NCBI RefSeq assembly: GCF_012275445.1
Contig: NZ_JAAZQK010000008.1
Location: 124,001-188,000 of the forward strand
Direction: 5' to 3'
DNA: 64,000 nt
Source of the DNA: Rhizobacter sp. SG703
GTDB taxonomy: Bacteria; Pseudomonadota; Gammaproteobacteria; Burkholderiales; Burkholderiaceae_C
Below are positions 19,264-26,762 of this stretch, piece after piece. The position numbers and the translations under genes were made by a program. Numbering within the stretch: position 1 is the stretch's first letter; every line of letters begins with the position of its first letter. The notes beneath the pieces are model-generated. The model saw only the letters and a program-made list of their open reading frames with translations, did no database searches and was not told where the DNA came from.

Positions 19264-22200
19264 TCAGGTCTCCTGGAGGTTGGCAGCGGGCGGCAGCGCG
19301 GCATCGGGGGCAGGGGCGTGCGCCGTGCGGCGCTGCGCCAGCCGGCGGTGCACGCCGGCGTAGACCACCGGCACGAAGAAGAGGGTCGACACGGTGGCGA
19401 ACAGCAGCCCGCCGATCACTGCGCGGCCGAGCGGCGCGTTCTGCTCGGCGCCTTCGCCGAGACCGAGCGCCATCGGGATCATGCCGATGATCATCGCGAG
19501 CGCCGTCATCAGCACCGGCCGGATCCGCGTCGCGCCGGCTTCGAGCGCGGCCGACAGCGCCGGCACGCCTTCCTGCAGCCGCTGCCGCGCGAACGACACC
19601 AGCAGGATGCTGTTCGCGGTGGCCACGCCCATCGTCATGATCGCGCCGGTGAGCGCCGGCACGCTCAGCGTGGTGCCGGTGATGAACAGCATCCACGCGA
19701 TGCCGGCCAGCGCCGCGGGCAACGCGGCAATGATGATCAGCGCATCGATCCAGCTCTGGAAGTTGACGACGATCAGCAGGTAGACCAGCACGATCGCCAT
19801 CGCGAGGCCGACGCCCAGCCCGATGAACGAGGCCTGCATCGTCTGCACCTGGCCGCGCAGCACCACCTGGCTGCCGCGCGGCAGCTTCGGCTGCAGCTCG
19901 TCGACCAGCTGCTGCACCCGGCCGGCGACGGTCGCGAGGTCGGTGCCCTGCACGCTGACGTAGACGTCGATCGCCGGCAGGATGTTGTAGCGCGACGCGA
20001 CCGCCAGCTGCCGCCCCGGTGCGGCCTCGACCAGGTTGCCCAGCAGCTGGGTGCTGCCGGCCGCGCCCGCGGCCGTGCCCGCCGTGGCCCCGCCCACCGC
20101 GCCGACCGGCATGTTCAGCAGCGCATCCAGCGAATCGATCTTGTACTGCGGCGTCTGCACCGCGATGCTGTAGACCACGCCGTTCTGCGGGTTCAGCCAG
20201 AAGGCCGGCGCCGTCTGCGAACTGCCCGACAGCGAGATCAGCACGTTCTGCCCGACGTTCGACGCGGTCAGCCCGAGCTGCTGCAGCCGCGAGCGGTCCA
20301 TGGTCAGGTTGAGCGCCGGCAGGTCGTTGCGCTGGTGCACGTGCGCATCGACCGCGCCGGGAATCTGCCGGATCCTGCGCGTCAGCTCGGCGGCCAATGC
20401 CGCGTTGGCGGCCAGGTTCTGGCCGGTGAACTGCACGTCGATCGCCGCCGGCAGCCCGAAGTTCAGGATCTGCGTGACGATGTCGGCCGGCTGGAAGAAG
20501 AACTCGGTGCCGGGGAAGCGCTTCGGCAGCTCGGCACGCAGCAGGCTGACGAATTCGTCGGTCGGCCGGTGGCCTTCCTTCAGCGACAGCTGCAGCTCGC
20601 CGTCGAGCGTGCCGATGGTGCCGGCGTTGCTGTACGACAGGTTGATGCCGCTGTTGGGCACGCCGAGGTTGTCGAGGATGGTCTCCAGCTGGTCGGCCGG
20701 GATCATCTCGCGGATGGCGGCTTCGACCTCGTCGGCCAGCCTTGCGGTCTCTTCGATGCGGGTGCCGGTCGGCGCGCGCAGGTGCAGCCGGATCTGGCCG
20801 GAGTCGACGCCCGGGAAGAAGTCGCGGCCGAGGAACGGGATCAGCCCGCACGACAGCAGGCAGAAGCCGGAGAACAGCAGCGCAAAGCGCTTGCGCTGCG
20901 CCAGCAGCCCGGACAGCGCCAGCGTGTAGACGCGGCGCACGCGCTCGAACTGGCGGTCGAAGGCGCGGTACAGGCGCTGCAGCGCATGGGGCGGCGTGTC
21001 CGCGGATGGCGCATGCGACTTCGCCATCAGCAGCATCACCAGCGTCGGCACCAGCGTGCGCGACAGCAGGTACGACGCGATCATCGCGAACACCACCGCC
21101 TCGGCCATCGGCACGAACAGGAAGCGCGCGACGCCCGACAGGAAGAACATCGGCACGAACACGATGCAGATGCACAGCGTGGACACGAAGGCCGGCACGC
21201 CGATCTCGCCGGCGCCGACCTCGATCGCCTCCAGCAGCGGCGTGCCCAGGTGCAGGTGGCGCTCGATGTTCTCGATCGTCACGATCGCCTGGTCGACCAG
21301 GATGCCCACCGACAGCGCGAGCCCGCCCAGCGTCATCAGGTTCAGCGTCTCGCCGAGCATCTGCAGCACCAGGATCGATGCGAGGATCGACAGCGGGATC
21401 GTTGCCGCGATGATCAGCGTGCTGCGCCAGTTGCCGAGGAACAGCAGCACCATCGCGGCCGTCAGCAGCGCGGCGATCACCGCTTCGGCGACCACGCCCT
21501 TGACGGCCGCCTTCACGAACACCGACTGGTCGAACAACGGCGTCACCTTCACGTCGGCCGGCAGCGTCTGCGCGGCGCGCGGCAGCAGCGCGCGCAGGTT
21601 GTCGACGATGTCGAGCGTCGACGCGCCGCCGTTCTTCAGCACCGACAGCAGCACGCCGCGCGCGCCGTCCTGGCGAACGATGTTGGTCTGCGGCGAGAAG
21701 CCGTCGCGCACCGACGCGACGTCGCGCAGGTAGGTGGTGGCGCCGGTGTTGCCGCTGAGGGTGGTGCGCACCGGCAGGTCGCCCAGTCCGGCGATCGCGT
21801 CGGGCGAGCCGTTCATCTTGACGGTGTACTCGGTGGCGCCGAACTTCGCGGTGCCCGACGGCAGGATCAGGTTCTGCAGGTTCACCGCATTGACCACGTC
21901 GGCCGGCGACAGCCCGCGCGCCTGCAGCGCCGCGGTGTCGAGGTCGACCGAGATCAGCCGGTTCTTGCCGCCGTACGGAAAGGGCACGGCCACGCCGGGG
22001 ATCGTGATCAGCTGCGGGCGCAGCTGGTTGACGGCGGCGTCGAACACCGCCTGCTCGGGCAGCGTCGGGCTCGACAGCGCGAGCTGGATCACCGGGATGC
22101 TGGAGGCCGAGTACTTGATGACCAGCGGCGGCGTGATGCCCGGCGGCAGCTGGCGCACCTGGGTCTGCATCGACGCGACCACCTGCGCGATCGCGGTCTG

Positions 22201-22506
22201 GATGTTGGCGGTCGGCTGGAAGAAGACCTTGATGACCGCGATGCCGGCGAGCGATTGCGACTCGATGTGCTCGATGTCGCTGACGGTGGTGGTGAGCCCG
22301 CGCTCGCTCTGGGCCGAGATGCGCTGGCCCATCTCCTGCGCCGACAGCCCACCGTAGTTCCAGATGATGCTGATCACCGGAATGTTGATTTCCGGGAAGA
22401 TGTCGGTCGCCATGTTGCGCAGCGCGAACGGCGTGGCCAGCACGATCAGCAAGGCCATCACGATGAACGTGTAGGGGCGACGCAGCGCCAGCTGGACCAT
22501 CGACAT
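19264..22506 (-). CDS. RND-family inner-membrane efflux pump
   Basis: 1080 residues, normal for RND pumps: N-terminal helix (LALRRPYTFIVMALLIV), two large periplasmic loops and twelve membrane segments. The proton-relay helix 4 reads SVGILVDQAIVTIENIE, with D405 followed by Q406 where AcrB-like drug pumps have two Asp. Single-Asp relays occur in other RND groups. The gene comes first in the order pump-adaptor-outer membrane factor, while most operons start with the adaptor. Substrates cannot be deduced, and there is no local regulator gene. Confidence 0.93.
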   Translation of the reverse strand: MSMVQLALRRPYTFIVMALLIVLATPFALRNMATDIFPEINIPVISIIWNYGGLSAQEMGQRISAQSERGLTTTVSDIEHIESQSLAGIAVIKVFFQPTANIQTAIAQVVASMQTQVRQLPPGITPPLVIKYSASSIPVIQLALSSPTLPEQAVFDAAVNQLRPQLITIPGVAVPFPYGGKNRLISVDLDTAALQARGLSPADVVNAVNLQNLILPSGTAKFGATEYTVKMNGSPDAIAGLGDLPVRTTLSGNTGATTYLRDVASVRDGFSPQTNIVRQDGARGVLLSVLKNGGASTLDIVDNLRALLPRAAQTLPADVKVTPLFDQSVFVKAAVKGVVAEAVIAALLTAAMVLLFLGNWRSTLIIAATIPLSILASILVLQMLGETLNLMTLGGLALSVGILVDQAIVTIENIERHLHLGTPLLEAIEVGAGEIGVPAFVSTLCICIVFVPMFFLSGVARFLFVPMAEAVVFAMIASYLLSRTLVPTLVMLLMAKSHAPSADTPPHALQRLYRAFDRQFERVRRVYTLALSGLLAQRKRFALLFSGFCLLSCGLIPFLGRDFFPGVDSGQIRLHLRAPTGTRIEETARLADEVEAAIREMIPADQLETILDNLGVPNSGINLSYSNAGTIGTLDGELQLSLKEGHRPTDEFVSLLRAELPKRFPGTEFFFQPADIVTQILNFGLPAAIDVQFTGQNLAANAALAAELTRRIRQIPGAVDAHVHQRNDLPALNLTMDRSRLQQLGLTASNVGQNVLISLSGSSQTAPAFWLNPQNGVVYSIAVQTPQYKIDSLDALLNMPVGAVGGATAGTAAGAAGSTQLLGNLVEAAPGRQLAVASRYNILPAIDVYVSVQGTDLATVAGRVQQLVDELQPKLPRGSQVVLRGQVQTMQASFIGLGVGLAMAIVLVYLLIVVNFQSWIDALIIIAALPAALAGIAWMLFITGTTLSVPALTGAIMTMGVATANSILLVSFARQRLQEGVPALSAALEAGATRIRPVLMTALAMIIGMIPMALGLGEGAEQNAPLGRAVIGGLLFATVSTLFFVPVVYAGVHRRLAQRRTAHAPAPDAALPPAANLQET

Positions 22507-22693
22507 CGATCAGGACTCCTGCGTGCGCCCCATCGCGCAGCCGACGATGATATTCAGATCGCGTTGCCGGCGTGTTGCTGATTCGGCCGATCGATCCTCG
22601 TTGCCGATGCGCCGACACCCAACACCCCTGCGCGCGGCGTGGCGGTCAGCGCGGCGTAAGCTGCCTGGCGCGGCGGCTCAAGGAGTGGCGAGA

Positions 22694-23119
22694 GTGGCAA
22701 GGACGCGCACCGGGCGAGGGATCATGGCACTGGCATGGGGCGCGTGGGCGCTGTCCGTGCAGGCTGCCGAGGCGCCGCTTCCGGCACCGGGCAACGTCGC
22801 CGGCGTGCCGAGTTGCGTGAGCGCCGACTGGATCCAGTTCGGGCGCGATGACCAGAGCGCGCTGCTCGACGACACCGACCGCCGCACGGTGCTCGCCGAG
22901 ATGCACCGGCTCTACCCGGTGATCGAGCACGACGGGCTACCGGTGTCGCGCATCGTGCTGTGGCGGCGTGGCAGCGGCCAGTTGCTCTTCATCGCCGCGA
23001 TGGACAACCCGCGCCAGGCCGGCGAGTCCTGCTTCATTGCGACGGTGTCGGCGGCGCGCTTCAGCATGACGGTGCCGTTGCTGCGCAAGTACCTGCCGCA
23101 GGAAGCCGCGCCGCCCTGA
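22694..23119 (+). CDS. Small exported hypothetical protein
   Basis: 141 residues from the GTG at 22694, which has AAGGAG nine bases upstream and gives a positively charged n-region before the hydrophobic stretch IMALAWGAWALSVQA. An alternative ATG at 22724 would still leave a short signal. The mature part has two cysteines (in VPSCVSADW and ESCFIATV) that could form a disulfide. The family is not recognised. It is divergent from the RND operon and abuts the SUI1-like gene tail to tail with no gap. Confidence 0.65.
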   Translation: MARTRTGRGIMALAWGAWALSVQAAEAPLPAPGNVAGVPSCVSADWIQFGRDDQSALLDDTDRRTVLAEMHRLYPVIEHDGLPVSRIVLWRRGSGQLLFIAAMDNPRQAGESCFIATVSAARFSMTVPLLRKYLPQEAAPP

Positions 23120-23497
23120 TCAGCCGCCGGCGCGCTTCGCGGTGTGGCCGGCCTTCTTCAGCCGCTCGACCACGGTGTCGATGTGGTCGCCCTGCAGTTC
23201 GATCACGCCGTCTTTCACGGTGCCGCCGACGCCGCAGGCCGCCTTCAGCTCGCGCGCCATCTGGTTCAACGCGTCGTCGTCGAGCAGCAGGCCCTTGACC
23301 AGCGTGACGCCCTTGCCCTTGCGGCCCTTGGTCTCGCGCGACACCCGCACGATGCCGTCGCCCTGCGGCAGCGCCTTCTGCGCCTTGCAGATGCATCGCG
23401 CGATCGGCTGGCGGCAGTCGGGGCAGGTGCGGCCGGTGTCGGTCGAATAGACCAGCGACGACAGGCCGGCGAGGCCGGACACGCTTTTCTTCGTCAT
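23120..23497 (-). CDS. yciH: SUI1/eIF1-like translation factor (YciH family)
   Basis: 125 residues. The N-terminus has a CPDCRQPIARCIC cluster of four cysteines typical of bacterial YciH proteins. The C-terminal SUI1 fold carries RETKGRKGKGVTLVKGL and ends in the helix VVERLKKAGHTAKRAGG. YciH proteins are thought to influence start-site fidelity. The ATG at 23497 is chosen because the in-frame extension upstream (to 23587) has no family character. Confidence 0.9.
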   Translation of the reverse strand: MTKKSVSGLAGLSSLVYSTDTGRTCPDCRQPIARCICKAQKALPQGDGIVRVSRETKGRKGKGVTLVKGLLLDDDALNQMARELKAACGVGGTVKDGVIELQGDHIDTVVERLKKAGHTAKRAGG

Positions 23498-23574
23498 GGG
23501 GATCCTTTCGGGCGGCCATGCTAACGCCCGGGGTGCGACGTATCCTGGCGCGACCCCCCGACCAGGAGACGCCC

Positions 23575-24168
23575 ATGAGCCGCCCACCCCTCAGCCGCTA
23601 TCCGGTGCCCGACATCGCCGGCCTGCCCGACGACATTCGCTCGCGCATCCTCGAGGTGCAGCAGAAGGCCGGCTTCGTGCCGAACGTGTTCCTCGGCTTC
23701 GCGCACCGGCCCGACGAGGCGAGGGCCTTCTTCGCGTACCACGACGCGCTGCTGCTGAAGGAAGGCGGGCACCTGACGAAGGGCGAGCGCGAGATGATCA
23801 TCGTCGCGACCTCGGGGGCGAACAACTGCCTGTACTGCGTGGTCGCGCACGGCGCGATCCTGCGGGTCTACGAGAAGCAGCCACAGGTCGCCGACCAGGT
23901 CGCTGTCAATTACCTGAAGGCCGACATCACGCCGCGGCAGAAGGCGATGCTCGGCTTCGCGATGAAGGTCTGCAACGACGCGGCGAACATCGTCGACGCG
24001 GACTTCGAGGCGCTGCACGCGCACGGCTTCGACGACGAGGACATCTGGGACATCGGCGCGATCACCGCGTTGTTCGGCTTGAGCAACCGGATGGCGAACC
24101 TGATGAGCCTGCGGCCGAATGATGAGTTCTACCTGATGGGAAGGGTGCCGCGGGAGAAGAAGGCGTAA
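23575..24168 (+). CDS. Peroxidase-related AhpD/carboxymuconolactone decarboxylase-like protein
   Basis: 197 residues, all-alpha AhpD-like fold with the CxxC-x6-H motif NNCLYCVVAHGAILR, the thiol pair used by alkylhydroperoxidases. The length and N-terminal phrase match the group annotated as uncharacterised peroxidase-related enzymes. The ATG at 23575 follows AGGAG at about 23563. It is divergent from yciH. G+C drops sharply right after its stop. Confidence 0.88.
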   Translation: MSRPPLSRYPVPDIAGLPDDIRSRILEVQQKAGFVPNVFLGFAHRPDEARAFFAYHDALLLKEGGHLTKGEREMIIVATSGANNCLYCVVAHGAILRVYEKQPQVADQVAVNYLKADITPRQKAMLGFAMKVCNDAANIVDADFEALHAHGFDDEDIWDIGAITALFGLSNRMANLMSLRPNDEFYLMGRVPREKKA

Positions 24169-24440
24169 GCAGCGCCGGCGTAGCAGGTGGTCATCACACA
24201 ACGCGCGGCACGCGCGATGTCCTACCACGAATATCTTCATCGCCAGAGTTGAATCCACATATTCGGCTCATACCGCCATCTGGTTTATAGATATCCTCAA
24301 GAAAGAGGAGTCCACATGGCATGTCGACTCGGCCTATCCTCTTGAATAGACTCGCTCATCTGCGAGCCAACTGAAATATCGTTGGCTACTGATGACGAAA
24401 ATCGAGCGTCGGTTCTCGATATTTTTCAAACGAGGAAATC
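24169..24440 (+). promoter_or_regulatory. AT-richer leader region of the microcin-like locus, with hairpin and unused ribosome-binding site
   Basis: A non-coding stretch of visibly lower G+C than its surroundings. ATCGAG-N8-CTCGAT (24401-24420) forms a 6-bp stem followed by ATTTTTC, ending 12 bases before the ribosome-binding site of the precursor gene. A strong GAGGAG (24305-24310) sits before ATG 24316 (9 codons) and ATG 24321 (17 codons), so a short leader peptide could be made. A second small dyad, CTCGC-N6-GCGAG, lies near 24350. The promoter is probably here, but no convincing -35/-10 pair was found. Confidence 0.4.
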
Positions 24441-24629
24441 ATGGAAGAATTGTCATTGGCTGAAATTGATGAAGTGAGTGGTGCGCTCGGTCTCCGAGAT
24501 GTTGTGGTAATCATCAAAGCTGCATACCAGACGGTTAAAGGAGGCCTGAACGGAGCCCAAAATGTCATGCAATTCACTGGCCAAGACATGTTTCTTGACG
24601 CCTTGAACGGCGGAAACCTGGGCGCCTAA
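24441..24629 (+). CDS. Microcin/bacteriocin precursor peptide with double-glycine-type leader
   Basis: 62 residues. The first 15, MEELSLAEIDEVSGA, match the double-glycine leader of class II microcins exported by C39 transporters: hydrophobic residues at the L-x-x-x-I-x-x-V spacing and a GA cleavage pair (14-15). The microcin V leader is the same length. The predicted 47-residue product is Cys-free, starts with a hydrophobic/amphipathic stretch (LGLRDVVVIIKAAYQTV) and ends Gly/Asn-rich (LNGGNLGA). GAGGA sits four bases before the ATG. CPBP, HlyD and C39 ABC genes follow on the same strand, so function as an exported bacteriocin is a strong inference. The activity spectrum is unknown. Confidence 0.82.
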   Translation: MEELSLAEIDEVSGALGLRDVVVIIKAAYQTVKGGLNGAQNVMQFTGQDMFLDALNGGNLGA

Positions 24630-24638
24630 TTCTCTACA

Positions 24639-24667
24639 GTCCGGCCGCTGCCCGTAGGTGGCCGGAC
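24639..24667 (+). terminator. GC-rich stem-loop after the precursor gene (attenuator or mRNA-end hairpin)
   Basis: GTCCGGCC and GGCCGGAC form a perfect 8-bp stem around a 13-base loop, starting 10 bases after the precursor stop and ending about 10 bases before the ribosome-binding site of the CPBP gene. No T-tract follows, so it is probably a partial terminator or an RNA-stabilising hairpin giving more precursor than downstream message. That role is inferred. Confidence 0.5.
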
Positions 24668-24688
24668 AAACAATCACGGGGGACACAA

Positions 24689-25168
24689 GTGTCGACTTTT
24701 CCGAAAGCACTCCTGGGCTGGACAAGAGAGAATCCGTGGTTATTTTCACTGTTGGCAGCCATCGCCGCCATTCTGCCCCCGTTCGTCCTGCTGGCATTAC
24801 TGAGAAATAGCATACCCTCAGCAGAAACAGAGCCCTACAACCCGATCATTGATGGCATTGCGGCTTTGATCATCGCGCCACTCTTCGAATCAGCCATATT
24901 GGTTCCAATGATGGTGATAGCAGAGAGAATAATCCAAGGCAGAGTTGGTCCTTCCCTTCTATGTGCTTCGGTATGGGCGGCATTGCATGGAATGATAGTT
25001 CCGCTCCAGGCAGTTGTGGCGTTCTGGGCATTTCTGATATTCAGTCTCACGCTTCTTCACTGGCGCGAAAGATTGCCGCACTCATACTACTGGGTCCTGG
25101 TTTTGACTCATTTCTTTGCCAACCTGCCTTCAACGATTGTTCTTGCATTCGATATTGCCCAATCCTGA
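24689..25168 (+). CDS. CPBP/Abi-type intramembrane protease-like protein, candidate immunity protein
   Basis: 159 residues from a GTG at 24689 with GGGGGA five bases upstream. Four hydrophobic segments lie at about 17-39, 52-76, 88-122 and 132-153. CPBP landmarks are recognisable: APLFES (E67), WAALHG (H100) and HFFAN (H141, N145). The usual EE pair of motif 1 is reduced to one Glu, so catalysis may be weakened or lost. CPBP proteins are common in bacteriocin loci, where some provide self-immunity and others help process peptides. The position between precursor and exporter fits either role. Base composition is low in G+C like the precursor. Confidence 0.72.
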   Translation: MSTFPKALLGWTRENPWLFSLLAAIAAILPPFVLLALLRNSIPSAETEPYNPIIDGIAALIIAPLFESAILVPMMVIAERIIQGRVGPSLLCASVWAALHGMIVPLQAVVAFWAFLIFSLTLLHWRERLPHSYYWVLVLTHFFANLPSTIVLAFDIAQS

Positions 25169-25201
25169 GGGCATGGACTGACAATTGGAAAAGAGGTATT
25201 G

Positions 25202-25315
25202 ATGTACTTAATTGAAGCTATCTTAGCTTGGGCCACCATGGGCGTCGTGGCCCTGCCGGTTGTTTTTTGTGCGCGAAGACATTTCCGCTGGCTCGCAAAC
25301 GAAGAACTGATGTAG
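25202..25315 (+). CDS. 37-residue single-span membrane peptide in the microcin-like locus
   Basis: A short frame with a good ribosome-binding site (AGAGG, five bases before the ATG), starting 33 bases after the CPBP stop. It encodes a hydrophobic segment (LIEAILAWATMGVVALPVV), then a basic patch (ARRHFR) and an acidic end (NEELM). This layout is that of a small inner-membrane protein, such as the tiny immunity proteins of class II microcins. No leader or GG motif is present, so it is not a second precursor. Function inferred from location only. Confidence 0.55.
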   Translation: MYLIEAILAWATMGVVALPVVFCARRHFRWLANEELM

Positions 25316-25484
25316 CGACGCATCGAAGGGTCATCGTCATCTTGATGGCGATTGCAATTGAACACGGGGCGAAGCTAGGTTGATCTCGTGATGATTTGAA
25401 TCTGCGTGTCCACATGAAGAATCATCGCAAGCGGTCAGCCCTTTTTCCAACAGCACAGCCATCACCGCACCTCGAGCCTTCCCC
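25316..25484 (+). other. Spacer before the HlyD gene, with a 24-codon frame overlapping its start
   Basis: No recognisable gene or terminator was seen. A frame at 25414-25488 (MKNHRKRSALFP...) ends in a TGA that overlaps the HlyD ATG as ATGA. Neither start has a good ribosome-binding site, so the small frame may be accidental or may help re-initiation at the HlyD gene. G+C rises back to the chromosomal level across this spacer. Confidence 0.3.
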
Positions 25485-26750
25485 ATGACGCTCCCGCTGT
25501 TCAGAGAGCAAGCCTTGCAGCACGCCGCCGCCCGCGGCTTCGGCGACATCCTGCTCACCCGACCACCCTCGTTCGCGCTGCTGACTGGCCTCTTCACGTC
25601 GCTCGCGATCGCCATCGTCCTGTTCTTCTCGTTCTTCAGCTACACCCGCAAGGCCCAGGTGTCCGGCGTGATCCTGCCGAGCGCCGGCGTGATCCGCGTC
25701 GTGTCGTCGCAATCGGGCCTGGTTGCCGAGCGCCGCGTGGTGGACGGGCAATCCGTGAAGGCGGGCGACGTGCTCTTCGTGCTGCGCAGCGAGCACGCCA
25801 CCGCGACGCAAGGCAACGCCGAGCAAACGGTGTCCGACCTGTTGCGATCCCGTCGCGACAGCTTCGAGGCCGACGCCCTTCAGCAGTCGCGCCAGTCCAC
25901 GCAACGCAGGCAAGCGACGGAACACCGTGCACGCGACCTCGCCGACGAGATCAAGCGAGTCGATGGACAGCGGACACTTCAGGCCCGCCGCGTCGCGCTC
26001 GCCGATGAATCGGTCCGCCGCTATACCGATCTGCAGGCCGCCCACTTCATCTCCGCCGCGCAGTTGCAAGACCGCTTGGCCGAACTGCTCGACCAGCGGC
26101 AACGCCTCGGCGATCTCGAGCGTGCCGCGGCCTCGGCCGCGCGCGAGCTCGCAAGCAGCCAGGCCGAGCTTCGCGACCTCGTCGTTCAGGGCGAGCGCGA
26201 CCAGCAGGCGGCGCGCCGCAACATGGCGGCCGTCGAACAGGAGCTCATTGAGAACGAAGCGCGACGCCAGATCTGGGTGCGTGCGCCGCACGATGGCATC
26301 GTCGCCGCCATCGCAGCAGAGCCGGGACACACCGTGGCACCGAACCAGGCCTTGGCCATCGTGTTGCCGGACGACGGTCTGCTCGAAGCCGAGCTCTACG
26401 CACCTTCGCGCGCCGCCGGATTCATCCAGGCCGGCATGACCGTCATGCTGCGCTACCAGGCCTTCTCCTACCAGAAGTTCGGGCAGCACGGGGGTCGCGT
26501 GCGAGAGGTGTCCCGCATCGCGATGCGCCCTGAGGATTTACCGTTTCCCGGCGTCGTCGCGTCCGCGGGCTCGACGTCGGAGCCGCTCTATCGCATCCGC
26601 GTCAGCCTCGACCGGCAAGACATCCAGGCCTATGGAATCGCACAGCCGCTCAAATCGGGCATGGTGCTGGAGGCGAGCGTGCTGCTCGAACAGCGCCGGC
26701 TCCATGAGTGGATCCTCGAGCCGCTGTACAGCATCACGGGCCGAGCCTGA
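25485..26750 (+). CDS. HlyD-family adaptor of a microcin-type (CvaA/MchE-like) secretion system
   Basis: 421 residues. The N-terminal phrase PLFREQAL, a single membrane helix (about 34-54) and FSYTRKAQVSGVILP are typical of CvaA/MchE adaptors for peptide exporters. A long coiled coil (about 105-255) precedes the second lipoyl half (IWVRAPHDGIVAAIAAEPGHTV) and a C-terminal barrel ending in EWILEPLYSITGR, also a microcin-adaptor signature. It should link the C39 ABC exporter to a TolC-like channel encoded elsewhere. The ABC gene follows after 12 bases. Codon use is GC-rich, unlike the precursor. Confidence 0.92.
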   Translation: MTLPLFREQALQHAAARGFGDILLTRPPSFALLTGLFTSLAIAIVLFFSFFSYTRKAQVSGVILPSAGVIRVVSSQSGLVAERRVVDGQSVKAGDVLFVLRSEHATATQGNAEQTVSDLLRSRRDSFEADALQQSRQSTQRRQATEHRARDLADEIKRVDGQRTLQARRVALADESVRRYTDLQAAHFISAAQLQDRLAELLDQRQRLGDLERAAASAARELASSQAELRDLVVQGERDQQAARRNMAAVEQELIENEARRQIWVRAPHDGIVAAIAAEPGHTVAPNQALAIVLPDDGLLEAELYAPSRAAGFIQAGMTVMLRYQAFSYQKFGQHGGRVREVSRIAMRPEDLPFPGVVASAGSTSEPLYRIRVSLDRQDIQAYGIAQPLKSGMVLEASVLLEQRRLHEWILEPLYSITGRA

Positions 26751-26762
26751 AGTACCTGACGT

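Noticed and set aside
19189-22581. A 1130-codon plus-strand frame antisense to the RND pump
   Set aside because: Composition is His/Arg/Gln-rich with no domain. The minus-strand pump is clearly the coding strand.
16583-22618. A 2011-codon open frame on the minus strand spanning the whole efflux operon
   Set aside because: Only its last 482 codons are real (the outer-membrane factor). The rest runs out of frame through the pump and adaptor genes and is Arg/Ala/Gly-rich in the way typical of shadow frames in GC-rich DNA.
24441-24629. The second Gly-Gly in the precursor (residues 34-35) as the leader cleavage site
   Set aside because: The conserved leader pattern of hydrophobic positions ends at GA 14-15, the same length as known microcin leaders. 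Cutting at 34-35 would break the pattern.
24689-25168. The CPBP-like protein as a second bacteriocin precursor
   Set aside because: Too long, multi-span, without a double-glycine leader; CPBP motifs explain it better.
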